A DNA stretch of 64,000 nt, taken from NCBI GenBank assembly GCA_961205875.1, contig OY540816.1, positions 9,868,701 through 9,932,700 of the forward strand. The letters run 5' to 3'. A model generated the notes under the pieces. That model was not told where the DNA came from and did not search any database. It saw only the letters and a list, made by a program, of their open reading frames with translations. The stretch is from Sialis fuliginosa. Its lineage: Eukaryota; Arthropoda; Insecta; Megaloptera; Sialidae. Each line of letters begins with the position of its first letter. Position 1 is the first letter of the stretch. The translations under genes were made by a program, and so were the position numbers. Positions 21,587 to 33,480 of the stretch are shown here, piece after piece.

Positions 21587-22909
21587 ATCCAGCCAAAAGC
21601 ATTTTTTTTTTGCAGAATCATTCGCAATCATAATAGACTATTGTTTTTTCATGTAGGGCATTAAAAACTGACGCAATTTTTTATTAAATCTACAAACATT
21701 ATTAAAAAATCAAATACGTTATACATATCTTTAATTAATTGAATTTCTTAAACTGAATATTGTTTGACCACAAAAATAATAGAAAATTATTTTTGTCCGT
21801 TTTATGACACCATTTGCATTGAAAATACATATAATATATTAAATATAATTTAATTCAAATTAAACAAAATTTTAATTAGATATATTTTGAGATCGATAAT
21901 AATCATTTTAGATCTAGTTTTTGCATTATTACTAAAATTTAAAATTTGGTATACGGACATAGATTGACGACTCAAGAACAAAAATAATGAGATTTTTGAA
22001 AACATAATTTTTTGGACCCCTTCCCCACAGACTGAAAAGTATATTTAAAACTAGTTCTAATTGTTTATTTAATTACATTTTTACAAAACTTATCTTTGCG
22101 CTGGAGAAAAAGTAGGTACAATCAAAGAATGTTGCAGGCATAGGAATGCATTATTGATAATTAATACATTACAATTAAAGATTAATGGGAAAATATCTCT
22201 TAAGCATTCCACAAAAAATGGCTCACAATAATTATTATTTCTACTGACCCATTTAATGTTATTTTTTTAAATTCAATATTTATCACTATCTTACTTTTAA
22301 AAAATGTGATAATTATCTTTGTTATTATAATTACATTGTTAATTAAGGATTAAATATGGAATAATCATAAAAATATTATCATCATAGTTATATATCTATT
22401 AATTAAAATATAATACAATAACTAACGAGCATAGTAAATATTATATAATAGCAGAATTTTACATGAAAAATGTATATTATATTGGCAACACTTTTATAGA
22501 TTTATGTAATTTCACATTCGAAATTACTCAAAAATCGAATATTAATGTATAAGTATACCCTGGGTAGGAATTAGATAAAACGAGGCCTTAGACTACAGTA
22601 AAAGTGTTGGGTTTAGTATATTAGTTAAAAAAAACAATACAGATCAAATATAAAAATATTTTAAAAACCGAAACGTTTTCATCAAGCAAATTTATCTTAT
22701 TTTTTTTTTTATAAATAGGTCATTGGTTATTCTCAAATGCGTCAAAAGAGAGAGAAAGAAATTTTATGATTATATATGGAAAAAACTTTTTTTTTGTTTC
22801 AAATTTTAAAGGATTCCAGATTTTAGATTCTTACTAAATTATTATTTTTCATTACTTAGAATGTTTTTATCTATACAAAAATTTGAGAACCAATGCAATA
22901 CACAAATAT
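21587..22909. other. Very AT-rich DNA, no gene seen
   Basis: No exon, bounded element or RNA gene was recognised over this stretch. Confidence 0.5.
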
Positions 22910-23300
22910 AAAACGTACGTGTTGGGCATGTACAATTGTACATGGTAGGATTCCGTAGTCATTGCGATTGATTTGTAAAAAAAGAGTTATTTCAAAAATT
23001 TTCATAAACTATTTTTTCTACAGTGTTCAATACAATTTTCATTGAAAGTGCTAATTAAAAGCTACATTCTGGATTTTTTTCAAATTTTTTTAATTGAAAA
23101 TTTAGAAATCTTAGGGGGGGGGGGTGCATTTAAAAGCAAATAATTCGTGACTGAAGGGTTGAAATCAAATGGTCGTATATCATTTTTTGTTGCAGACCTA
23201 TCTAAAAAAAAAATCACTTTTCAGTCTATGGTAGGGGGGTCCGAAAAATTTTTGAGTGTTCGTTATAATTTTCATTGAAATTACTTGATTTATTTGCTTA
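22910..23300. repeat. Lepidopteran-type dispersed repeat, uninterrupted copy
   Basis: It starts ACGTACGTGTTGGGCATG and shares GAAGGGTTGAAATCAAATGG-like sequence with 7525-7545. It reads without a break across the point where the copy at 6660 is interrupted by a MITE, so it acts as the empty-site reference. Confidence 0.6.
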
Positions 23301-23404
23301 TTTTATTTTTTTATTTAAAATATAGACACAAGCAATATAAGAATAAAATTTTATGATTCTTACGTCAGATTTTCTAATAACAATTTTTGTACTGCATGTG
23401 CATA

Positions 23405-23527
23405 AGAAGACATGATTTTTAGTTTTTTTTTTTGTAGATTAAACCCCCTTCTCCAGGTAAAGATTCGTAAGATTTTACTGACCTCCCTCCCCCAAAAAAA
23501 AACTTTACGTGATTAATGGACGCTCCC
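23405..23527. mobile_element. Truncated MITE right end (GGGAGCGTCCATTAAT family)
   Basis: Ends ACGTGATTAATGGACGCTCCC followed by TA, matching in inverse the start of the element at 38221. TTCGTAAGATTTTACTGACC inside is shared with that copy. The left part is missing. Confidence 0.5.
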
Positions 23528-23724
23528 TAAAATAATTAACAAATTCCCCCAGAGTAAATTTTCAATTTTGCAGGTATCTTCTCTTCGACATCATAATTTC
23601 GATAAATAATTTTATATTTTAATTATATAGGATGATTTACAACTATATATAATTTCTATAGGAACCGAACTCATTAATTAAACAAGATTAACTTATAATA
23701 ATAAATACGATTCATTTGATATCT

Positions 23725-24085
23725 GATTGACCGTCATTTTTGACGAGTTTGCCCACCAGCAATGCAATAATTTTCGCGAACAGCTAAACAATTATGAGAT
23801 TTAATTAAATGGCACAGTAGACGGCTCCGTCCCTTAAATAAAATCATATGGTAGCCAGATAAATGGGGTGATTGGGGTTGTAAGAAATTGTTCACTTAAG
23901 AAATACAAAAGAGATCATCGCAGTGAATGTGGGGGAGACGCAAGACAAATCAATAAAGGATATTATCCTATAAAAGGACAAAATTGCTATCGTTTACTAC
24001 ATGTGTTAGATTTATTTCTTATGCGCGGGTATTTTTCAGAGAAAATGCCTATTAAGTGTGAAATTTTTGGTTTTTTATTCTTTTA
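23725..24085. promoter_or_regulatory. Candidate conserved non-coding element rich in homeodomain words
   Basis: Unique sequence with GCAATGCAATAATTTTCGCG, AACAATTATGAGATTTAATT and GATAAATGG. Clusters of ATTA/TAAT and GATA words next to more complex sequence are typical of developmental enhancers. A 72-residue ORF (23868-24086) is open but has no recognisable domain. The call is by composition only. Confidence 0.3.
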
Positions 24086-24282
24086 GCAACTAGCAGTATA
24101 TATAAACCAGCCGTTCTGCAACTTTTATTGGCTGATTTTCATTAGCCCTTAAACGTTTGAGAAATAAATATTAATCAAAATAAAATCTAACGTTTGTATT
24201 ATATAGAATTTCAAAACTAATAAAACACTATTTGCAGAGTATTAAATTTAAATTACAATTGTATGGTATTTATTAAAGATTA

Positions 24283-24780
24283 GCAGACCAGCCCGCGGCT
24301 TCGCTCGTGTTGCATAGTTTTTTTTATGTTGGCAGCACAAATAATATTTCAAAACAGGGGATGAAATATAATTTTTTTTTCTTTTTATTCATTTATATAC
24401 AATCCTAAATATCTCGGCTTCTATGCGAGATAGGGGGTTGTTTTTCCCCCTGAATCCTACTAGGGGTTAAATTTTGGGAAATGCTGAAATACGAGTTTCT
24501 TTATTTGTATTGTTTATGTTTCAAGTAAATCCGATCAAAACATATTTTTCCCATACAAACTTTGACACCCCCTTTTACCCTCGTAGGGGTTGAATTTCGA
24601 AAAATTCTTTCTTTGTGGGTGCTTACATCATAAAAGGAAGATACCCCTGAAATTTCACGTTTCTAGGTCCAGGAGTTTCGGCTCGGCGATGATGAATCAG
24701 TTAGTCAGTCAGAACATGTTATTTATATGTATTTATATAGATTTTTGTGCACTTAATATTAGTAGAAATTAGCAATCTAA
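24283..24780. repeat. Dispersed repeat with CCCGCGGCTTCGCTCG head
   Basis: The head GACCAGCCCGCGGCTTCGCT leads into TATCTCGGCTTCTATGCGAG, two GGGGTT-AAATTT boxes and a tail with GATGAATCAGTTAGTCAGTC, then a TTTATATAGATTTTTGTG end. The same tail type occurs at 3700-3850. This repeat type is characteristic of Lepidoptera. The 60-residue ORF inside is incidental. Confidence 0.55.
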
Positions 24781-25240
24781 AAACAGTGGTGTTTGGTGTA
24801 GCTTTACTTTTATTAAAAATTTATTACCCCTGCTATAAAATCCATACAAAAATCCTAATGATTTGACACCTCACAAAAAGCATTTGATTTAGTTTTAGCC
24901 TAGCTAAACCAAATTCTTTAAAACTTTGGAAATTAGAAAATCTCAATTGCTCTATAAAAAATATTCATTGTTTATTTTATTCAAGAATAAAAAAACGTGT
25001 TAAAATAAAAATTAATATATTTATTTTTTTACAGGTACTGGTCTTTTTATGTAGCACGTATGGAACCATAAAGTATCAAGATATATGTTATTTGTGTCGT
25101 CGTGGTAACAAATTGTACAAATAAAAAATAATTTACTATAAAATATTATGAAATGGTCAAACTATTCTTATTTTATTATTAATTAAGATTTAATGTTTAA
25201 ATAATTTGTTTTTACAAAATTTTCTATTAAAATTACAAAT

Positions 25241-25497
25241 AAATTAATTCATGATTTTCTAAAACTGTTCTTATGTTTAATAATTCTTCCTATAACTGTA
25301 ATATTTAACACGGTTTTTATATACATAGTTACCACATTTATTTCAAGACACCAAAACTGGTATGTATTCCTTTTTTGCAGGTAGTGATTTATTTTAACTT
25401 TTTCAGATATTTAGCAAAATAAATATTAAATAATATTAATGTTAATGATAATGTTATAAGGGAAACATGTCGCTATAATATAGAAAACACTATAAGT
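25241..25497. repeat. Duplicated segment, copy 1 (contains an empty hAT target site)
   Basis: About 257 bp beginning AAATTAATTCATGATTTTCT is repeated with few differences at 26433-26852. GTTACCAC occurs once here (25328-25335), where the other copy holds a 156-bp insertion. No coding frame. A TTTTTTGCAG before 25381 resembles a splice acceptor but leads to an early stop. Confidence 0.8.
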
Positions 25498-26432
25498 ACA
25501 ATTAACGAAGAAAAAGTATAACAATAAAAATAATAAGTTGAATATAAAAATGAAGTTTTTACAATTTAATGTGCTTATGTAATATATTATTAATCAATTT
25601 GTGATCTATTGTTCTGCAAAATTCATCGTTGCACTTCACTGAATTTCAAATTAAAATAAATCCATTTTTAATAGCATTCAAATTCAAACACAAGCTGTTG
25701 CATTACTGGAGATCGCGGCGCATGGGAACTAAATTGACATTTGATTTGCATTTCTCACACTATTATAGGGAAATAGCTTGTTTGTCAAATATCTAATTAT
25801 AGCAATAGACTAAATAAATATGTATCTATAAATTCTAGTTCATTAGCAATAGACTAATTAAACATGTACATATCTAATAGTTCTAATTGATTAGAAATAG
25901 AATAATTAAATAGGTAACTAAAAATTGTTTCAGTCATTTGTGTAGAAAACTCAAAATAGTTTAAAATACACTTTATGGATAGTATTTTTCAAAAATATTT
26001 TAAAAATTATGCATAAAATGCAACGATAAAATTATAATTTGATGTAAATGATGCCTATATATTTGCACTTTGGCATGCTTACACAGAAAAAAAAACTAAC
26101 TCAATGTAAAGCAAATTTCATTGAATCAAGCCAATTAATTTAGAGCAATAAAAATGAATGAAAATAGTTTTTCTGTTTGTTTCATTAATTATATCGCTTT
26201 AATACCTGGTATTGTAAAGAATTTGCTTGGCTGCAAATGCAAATTAGCTCCCAGCTAACGCTATCTGCTAGGTATAAAATATAAATGACAACCACTCACA
26301 GATGTAGCGAATTAAATCAAACATATAATGACTTTGATAAGGGTTCCTAAGTACATACTAAGTAGAAAAGAATATAAAAATGGGGTCATATTCTACTACA
26401 TAAGATCTACATTTCGACACCCCACATAAAAT
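25498..26432. other. AT-rich DNA with one foldback-repeat piece
   Basis: The segment 26218-26385 is related to the 12500-12779 repeat (AGAATTTGCTTGGCTGCAAA, CAGCTAACGCTATCTG). The remainder is featureless. Confidence 0.45.
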
Positions 26433-26852
26433 AAATTAATTCATGATTTTCTAAAACTGTTCTTATGTTTAATAATTCTTCCTATAACTGCAATAGTTGA
26501 CACGGTTTTTATATACATAGTTACCACCATGGGCGCCGGGAGGGGGGTGCAAGGAGGTGCACTTGCACCCCCCTGGCAAATGAAATAATTAAGAAATACA
26601 ATTGTTATTTTAAAATTGAATACATACTTTCATCTCATATATCTAAATGCACCCCCCTAAAAGAAATTCTGCCGGCGCCCATGGTTACCACATTTTTTTC
26701 AAGACACCAAACCTGGTAAGTATTCCTTTTTTGTAGGTAATGATTTATTTTAACTTTTTCAGATATTTAGCAAAATAAATATTAAATAATATTAATATTA
26801 ATGATAATGTTATGAGGACAACATGTCGCTATAGTATAGAAAACACTATAAG
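26433..26852. repeat. Duplicated segment, copy 2 (interrupted by a hAT MITE)
   Basis: The second copy of 25241-25497, same orientation, is split at GTTACCAC by the element at 26528-26683. Removing the element and one octamer gives a collinear match to copy 1. Confidence 0.8.
26528..26683. mobile_element. 156-bp hAT MITE, TSD GTTACCAC, with in-window empty site
   Basis: CATGGGCGCCGG and CCGGCGCCCATG are perfect terminal inverted repeats. GTTACCAC is duplicated at 26520-26527 and 26684-26691. The paralogous segment at 25241 retains a single GTTACCAC, so both boundaries are proven within the window. GCACCCCCCT-type boxes lie inside each end. Confidence 0.95.
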
Positions 26853-26859
26853 GTCATGG

Positions 26860-27535
26860 AGGCAAATAAGGCCCACATTAATTAAGTAATTTATATTAAA
26901 AAGGCTAATGTAATGGTAAACTTTGGTTTATTATTAATCTAAAGAAGTATGAAAACCTGCTTTTCTTAAATGATTGATATGAAAATAAAAATAAACAATT
27001 CTATGACACCCCTCCCTATTATTCCAAAATTTAAAATGATATTGTTGATTTTAGTAGTTGTCGTTGGTAGTCCCACCAAAACCTCATTACCAAATTATTT
27101 TCAGATTTTTGGAGCTAGTAGTTACCGAGTTAGAGGGAGGGACAAAATAAAATACTGCTTTTAGCCCCCTACTGGCGCCATTTTTGAGTTAGAAAAAAAA
27201 CCTAGGGTCTAATTATACTGATTGAGATCTACATTTTGATACTCCATACGTCTTGGTATACAATTTTTTTATATTTGTTCTAAAGCCTCCTGCAGGCGTC
27301 ATTTTTGATTTAGAGAAAAATATTTTTTTTACATAGCTTTAGCTCTTTAGCGCCCCCTAATAATTATTTTTTCAACAAATTTGTACATCTTTTACTAGAG
27401 GGCATCATTTTACATGTTCAGTAAAAAGTTTCTTCTTTATATAGTTTACGAGATATTTTGTTTTGACTGAAAAGGACGAACAGACGGACGACAAAATGTG
27501 ATTAATACGGTTTCTTCGAAACCCTAAAAATCAGA
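26860..27535. repeat. Diverged dispersed repeat ending CGAAACCCTAAAAA
   Basis: It contains GGCGCCATTTTTGAGTT and a related GCAGGCGTCATTTTTGATT box, a GACGAACAGACGGACGAC stretch and the terminal TCGAAACCCTAAAAA typical of the same repeat group as 6660-8100. The 64-residue ORF in it has no domain features. Confidence 0.45.
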
Positions 27536-27739
27536 TAAATTGAAAAACTATACAGTGCAGGACATTAGTATGCGAGACTCAAATCGCACTTGACAATTTT
27601 TTTTAAATATAAGATTACTAAATCTTTTCTAATTCTTTTAACTGAAACCTTTAGAACATTCTATCGATTTTTAAGTGGAAAAAACGAAAATCTATAATTT
27701 GTGTTAAAACATTAATATTTCGAGAGATGGTAATAGACG

Positions 27740-27975
27740 AAGAAAGTATCGGCGAGCTGAGTCTGTACTAGAGTGACTGATTTATTATTGACGGGTTGAG
27801 ATATTGCATCTTGCAAATATACTCACATGCCCCGCGGGTTCGGGCGCACTTGGGCCGCTGTTTTATTATTCCGTACACATGTAAATCGTCTTTAATTGAG
27901 TTAGACTTAATAATTTATAGGCGCTTCAGTTTTGTATATCGTAAGTCGGTTTGTTACAGCCTGCGATAATGTTAA
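27740..27975. promoter_or_regulatory. Candidate conserved non-coding element
   Basis: Unique CpG-richer sequence: GCCCCGCGGGTTCGGGCGCA, with TGTTTTATTATTCCG and CTTTAATTGAGTTAG words of homeodomain type and CATCTTGCAAATATACTC. No ORF of note. The function is inferred from composition. Confidence 0.3.
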
Positions 27976-28167
27976 ATACATTGAAGATTGAATTGGTAAA
28001 GCCATCAGATTTTCTAGCATAAGTCAGTACTATATTTTTTACAAGTACTCGTAGGATGTAACAATCCAAATCGACATTGATTACACTAGTTTAGTTATTA
28101 TTAGTTATATAGTACATGAAATTCAGTATTATTGTACTATCGCCTTCAGGCCAGACTCGCTTATAAC

Positions 28168-28456
28168 TAGAGATTGGAAAAATAGTTTTTCAACTATTGC
28201 GTAAAAATGCATTTATTGTAATTTTTATTACATATCTCCACCGTTTTCAGAAAACTTGTTTGATTGAACACAATTTGAAATCAACTATTTGCAACTACCT
28301 TTCCAACTATTTTTAAACTATTTGCGACACTTTTTACTGCTTCGTTTGCACTAAATATTATTAAATCGTAAAAAAACTATTTACCAACTATTTTCCGAAA
28401 AAAAATTCAACTAGTAACTATTTCATTGAAAATAAAAACTATTTTTCCAATCTCTA
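28168..28456. mobile_element. hAT MITE, TSD CTTATAAC (AACTATTT-rich)
   Basis: The 5' end TAGAGATTGGAAAAATAGTT and the 3' end ACTATTTTTCCAATCTCTA are inverted repeats. CTTATAAC is duplicated exactly at 28160-28167 and 28457-28464. CAACTATTT words are scattered through the element. A sister copy in the opposite orientation lies at 58236-58527. The end of a further relative lies at 29180-29246. Confidence 0.9.
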
Positions 28457-28834
28457 CTTATAACAGATTCTACAATATTAAGACATCATAAGAACTTCAT
28501 CGGTTATCTTTTTCTAGTGTGGAGCTTATATATGTACATAGTTACATAATTTTAAATAAAAACACAAATATACGTCAATTTCATTAATTAATTTTATATC
28601 AAGTTTAACATATTTAAATACTAAAATCCTGCGATGATAGGCCCATCAGCAAACTCCCCATCCTTCTTGTGTCCCTGTTACACACCCAGAACACACCACG
28701 ATACTACTGAGCTATCGGACTAGGACCAAGCCTGCCGACAGCAATACAGCTAGAACCCTGTAAAACGGATATTTTTTTAAACAATTTATTATTTCAATTT
28801 GAGAATATAAAATAAATAAATAATTCGAACTTAA

Positions 28835-29246
28835 GAATGTATGGGATTTGTAGCCGTTTTGTCAAAAAAACACCGTGTTGCTGTTTTGTTTTTAATGTTA
28901 ACACGCCATTACGAAAAATTTTGGTGCGTGAGTAACTTTTACTCACGATCACGCACGCTCACGAACAAAATATCACGTCCGCTCAATCACAGTAATAGAA
29001 AAAAATCACGATCACGCTTACGACATGATTTAATTATGAAAAAAAAATTAAATATGAAAATGATTAAAATAAAGTGTGTATATTTTATATTTGTATTATT
29101 TCTTTTCAACTACATTTCTAGTGTAATTAATAGCAAACAAAGCAAAAAACTGGAAAGAAAACCGTTACATTTTTAAAGTTCCAACTATTTTCAGATAAAA
29201 AATATATAGTCAACTATCATATGTAAAAAAATGTGTTTCTAATCTC
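28835..29246. repeat. Repeat fragments: MITE half copy, TCACGATCACGC segment, hAT end
   Basis: 28835-28906 is a diverged half of the 7231 family (CACCGTGTTGCTGTTTTG). 28925-29030 holds repeated TCACGATCACGC words. 29180-29246 ends TTTCTAATCTCTAG, like the CCAATCTCTA end of the 28168 family. The 111-residue ORF at 28841-29176, the longest open frame here, starts inside the MITE half and is judged repeat-derived. Confidence 0.5.
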
Positions 29247-30124
29247 TAGTTATAACACGTGTCATCAGGACATGATATGTACAATGTACATGTTCAGACA
29301 GTATAATACATAATATTTATCCTTACAATCAAGAATTCAAGGAGGGTCTTAGTTTGTTTATTTTTAACTTAATATTATATTAAAAATAAAAAAGTTACTT
29401 ATTGTTAGATTCAAAAATAGTTAATTATATTTTAGAAAGAACGTTCGCAAATATTTGCACGATTCCTTGATTCATGAAAGAACAAAAAACATAAGAGAAT
29501 TTATAAAATTTAAAATACATACCTACTTTTGATTATTTTTTATACCCTATAAATAGAAGATGTGCCGATTAAAAACAATAATACAAGCAATAGTACAATT
29601 GCTGTTTATAATTGACAACTAGATTATAAATTCAATTAACCAATTGAAGTTAATTTTCAAACGTTAGTTAATTTTAGACCAATTATTTAATTATTAAACT
29701 ATTTACGTGTCATAAAACATATTTAGTGAAAAGATATGAAGACTAAATAACGAATAAAATCCATATTTGTGATACGCGCAATTATATACATATGACAGAA
29801 AAAAAGAACCCTACAAAAATGAATAACGGATTAAGGGCCTGATTTTCACATATAAACATATTTATTTTTAATATTAATTTAGTAAAAATCAATTATTTAA
29901 ATTTTTTTAAACAAAATCTACTATTTCTCAAGTATTTGGAAACGGACCCATGCATTTAAAGTAATGAATATTAACGTGATCTGAATTTTAGAGCAGTGGT
30001 GATTTTATATTAACGTAAAGCTACTATCCTTCCTTTAGTATACGGTTTACACCAATCAATACTGCTTTTAAATCGATGATTTCTAGTTATGTACGAGTAA
30101 CAGGCTAATGCACAGTATAATAAA
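29247..30124. other. AT-rich DNA, no gene seen
   Basis: Featureless apart from A/T tracts. No exon or element ends recognised. Confidence 0.5.
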
Positions 30125-30205
30125 AATAATTTGGTCTCGATCAAAAGTTAAGTTAACGCTATCTGCAGAGTATTAAATATAAATGACAACCCATTGACAG
30201 TTCTA
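30125..30205. repeat. Fragment of the AACGCTATCTG foldback family
   Basis: TTAACGCTATCTGCAGAGTA then ATATAAATGACAACCC matches the internal part of the family at 12500 and 26218. It is cut by the hAT-like element that follows. Confidence 0.5.
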
Positions 30206-30218
30206 ATCAAGGTATGGT

Positions 30219-30675
30219 CAACGCCGGGTTTAAAGGAGGGGGACCAGGGCAACCGTCCGGGGCGCCAGACAAGGTGGGGCGGTGCACAATGGGGCATAAG
30301 TGACTTTTTTGGTTCAAATCAGTGTAGGTGCAGACTATAATTTTTGTGTTTTAACTGCAACCCTATCTCGAAATCCATCAAAACTGTAGATACTTTTTGT
30401 TCTCTATAAAATTACATCGAAAATAAAATAAAAATGAAAAGTGGTAGAGAGTTCAAACTGAGCTCATTTTATTCATAATGTAGTCTAGTATAAATTATTT
30501 AATGAATTTAGAGTCTGTAGGATCACGCCAAGCTGGGATATTAACTATTCAACTTATTTGTTAATTTATCAATTTTAATTGATATTTTTGGTGATTTTTG
30601 AATATTTTTTTAAGAGGGAAGAGGATGAAAAAATAAATCTCGCTTAGGGCGCCAGACTTGCAAAGACCGGCTCTG
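30219..30675. mobile_element. Diverged hAT element related to 3067-3393
   Basis: The right end GGGCGCCAGACTTGCAAAG then ACCGGCTCTG closely matches the right end of 3067-3393. The left end CAACGCCGGGTTTA with GGGGCGCCAG is decayed. The flanking octamers GGTATGGT and GGTATATG agree at only 5 of 8, so the left boundary is approximate. Confidence 0.55.
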
Positions 30676-30904
30676 GGTATATGGTTTATACGATTTACCC
30701 TGATACATGCGCGTTAAGTTGAAATCAGCGATCTACAAGCAGTAGTGACAATTAATTGTACTTCATAAAATGTATAGCATTTATGTACATTATTATACAT
30801 TTATTACCACTGCTCTATAGAATCCCGAGCAAATTCATAACGATTTGACACCTCGCAGATACGCTTTAGCTTAGCTTTTGCTCTCGATTATAATAACCAA
30901 CATA

Positions 30905-31247
30905 AAACCATATTAATATTATAAATGCAAAAGTTTCTCTGTATCTCTGTCTGTTTATTACCTTTTCACGGTTAAACCACTGAACCGATCTCAATTAAAT
31001 TTGGCAGGGAAATAACTTGCATCCTTAGGAAGGACATAGGTTACTCTGTATTCCGAAAAAATTATTAGGTTAAAAAAAATGGGTGTGTCATTTGTACGCG
31101 CGCAGGTTATATTATATTGTTATATTAAAAGCCTGTTTTGTCGACGATATCATAACAAAAATTTGTATTATTTAACTAACTTGACTGGTGTTATTTTCAC
31201 TAACCTAAATTCCACGCGAACGAAGTCGGAGGTAACAGCTTGTCATT
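30905..31247 (+). repeat. Lepidopteran-type dispersed repeat, near-complete copy
   Basis: From TAATATTATAAATGCAAAAG and CACTGAACCGATCTC through GGAAGGACATAGGTTACTC to GCGAACGAAGTCGGAGGTAA. The copy at 35873-36226 is the same unit in the opposite orientation, and the tandem array at 15038 is made of a relative. No ORF survives. Confidence 0.65.
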
Positions 31248-32654
31248 TATAAATGCAATATAACTATCATATAAAAATAAACTGCAGATAGCGTTTGGTT
31301 TAATTTTGGTCTAGCTATACCAAATTCCTTATACGTATTAATAGGCACAAAATACGGGAAATTTAAGCGTCCCTGCAGGTATTATTGGGACAAAATATTA
31401 GATTAGTTATATGTCTCGTAAATACGAAACGTATGGTTACCCTATTCACGCCCAATTAATTATTTATGCGATAAGAAAACAATCAGATCAAAATAAAGCT
31501 TTGTTCTTACATCGCCGAATAACAATAACATTTTAAAACTTTTAGAAGTAGCTATATAAAGATCGCAAATTGTTAAACTGGCGATCCTAAATAACTGGAT
31601 ATGATATTTTCGTTAGTTCTATCTTGGGTGAATGAAGATTTTTTCTTCGAACGAATTGATGGAATAAATTAAGTGCGAGACTAAATTCTATGCTGGCGAA
31701 TACATCGTAGAACCAGGTTGCTAATCAGTGCAGCGCGGAGTCGAAGACGGTGCCTCTGTGCAGTTTATGTTATAAAAAATGAATGCAACTGAAAAATGTC
31801 AAATATTCCTAACAGTCAGAATGCTGGACACAACCAATCAAGTCTGACTGCTTTTTGACGAATGACAAAGACAACGCGATGACATATAGAAAGAGACAAT
31901 GCGTTATAGCAGGTGGCTGTGCTGGTGTTCTCAAACATATATGTAAGCTGATCAATTCAGTTTTCTACTATTATATTTTAGCCATTTATTTTGTGTAGTA
32001 CTACATTATTAGAATGACAATCTTTTTTGTTCTAACAATCAATGATAATTGTGTTGTTGATGTAATTAATTAAGCCATCTTCTCTGACGTGGTGATAACG
32101 ATGCCACGAGAAATTCTAGTAAATTATAATACTTTTAGAGTGGTATTGTACTTTTATTTTGTATATAGACAACTATCACTGGCATGATCCTAAAAATATG
32201 TGATTGCCTATAATTAAAATTTAAACTCATCTACTGAGTGACCCAGTTAACTTTTCTAGTTAAGTAAGTAACTAAAAGAGTGCGTACAATGACATACATT
32301 TTTTTTAAATCCTTTTGGTTTAGGCAGTACTTTGGAAAAACAAAAAAATAAGATTTTCTTTTATTAGCTTTATTTTTTACCAAAATAGATAGCTTTTTTT
32401 GCTTATGGTTTCTTAATGCAATTTTTGTATAGATTTGAATAGTGTTTTTAGAACTTTTCTACCACTTTTCGTGTTCGAGTTACAAGCCCTAACTTTAGTT
32501 TTTTATTTTTACTATGGTATATTTTTATTTTTTAATCAGTTCCCCAACGATATATCACTTGCAATTCTTGTTTTAAAAATTAATGGCAAACATTTTTTTA
32601 TAAATAATAATTATTTTAAGATATTCAGTTGTTATTTTTATAATTAAATCAGCG
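31248..32654. other. Non-coding DNA, slightly CpG-richer at 31690-31925
   Basis: 31690-31925 has GTGCAGCGCGGAGTCGAAGA and GACAACGCGATGACAT words and no repeat partner; it might be a weak conserved element. The remainder is AT-rich with no gene seen. Confidence 0.4.
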
Positions 32655-32937
32655 CATAGGCAGATTTCGGGGGCGATACATTTTTGACGATACTTAAAAA
32701 AAAATTCTGAAAATGGTCTAATGAAACAAGAAAAATTATGTAAATAGCCTAAGGCGGTCAACATCTTATGGGTCGATCCAGACTGTCTCGCTCCAATCAA
32801 ATATAAATAAACAATAAAATCATTCACACTATAGGTATCGTTTAGGTCTCGGTCCAATCACGCTCCGATACAGTATTACTATACTGAACATATGACTAGA
32901 GCGAGACCGGTATGGATCGACCCTAAATCTACCACTG
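32655..32937. mobile_element. Probable hAT-like element carrying a nested MITE
   Basis: The outer ends CATAGGCAGATTTCGGGG and AAATCTACCACTG form a weak inverted repeat without clear duplications. Inside, about 32769-32924 has stronger terminal inverted repeats (GGGTCGATCCAGACTG and, from the right, GGGTCGATCCATACC, both leading to TCTCGCTC). The minus-strand 94-residue ORF over part of it is incidental. Confidence 0.5.
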
Positions 32938-33021
32938 TATATAATCAACTTTAATCAGCATATTCAATTATATTGGTAAAAACACTTATGACAATAATAC
33001 TTATATGCGTGCCACAAGTCA

Positions 33022-33250
33022 CTACTTACTACACATAGCTAAACGTCGTGTGTTGTATTTATGGATGAAATGATACAGAATCCCAACCGCGTGACGAGTA
33101 TCGCGAATTCGTAGCGCGCAGAACAGAGGCATTCCCGACCGCGGCGTGTTTTTAATGCGTCCGTACATTGTACCCCTTTGTGTCGCCGCCATCCGACTGA
33201 ATTTAGTTAATTCCTGTCGCCCTTTGGTCCGCCGCCAGTCCAAAAAACGT
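33022..33250. promoter_or_regulatory. CpG-rich single-copy island, candidate regulatory element
   Basis: GTCGCCGCCATCCGACTG, CTTTGGTCCGCCGCCAG and GCGAATTCGTAGCGCGC stand out. CGCCGCCAT contains the PHO-type core GCCAT of Polycomb response elements, and ACCCCTTTGTG and GCCCTTTGG are TCF-like words. A 73-residue minus-strand frame spans the block, basic and without a recognised domain, so a coding exon cannot be ruled out. Confidence 0.35.
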
Positions 33251-33480
33251 GAATAATAACTATCTCACCCCGCTTATTATTCAAACATAGATAGAAATAT
33301 ATATGTTCAATAACTTGTCCAACTATAAACAATAATAATAATGTGGAAATTCAGTAAAAACATTAATCAGCTAAAAACATTAATTAATTATTGAAAAATT
33401 TAGACGAAAATGAGAAATTTTGTCTTTAATAAACATACCTAATTAAAACAACATTCTATTTTAATTTTCTTAAAAATGTA

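Noticed and set aside
25022..25045. Acceptor-like TTTATTTTTTTACAG followed by a 6-codon phase-1 opening
   Set aside because: The encoded tail (GTGLFM then stop) is too short to distinguish from chance.
25366..25397. TTTTTTGCAG acceptor-like site
   Set aside because: It lies in a duplicated repeat segment and leads to a stop within six codons.
28841..29176. 111-residue plus-strand ORF, the longest open frame
   Set aside because: It starts inside a half copy of the 7231-type MITE and runs through TCACGATCACGC repetition. There is no domain, no splice context and no codon signal.
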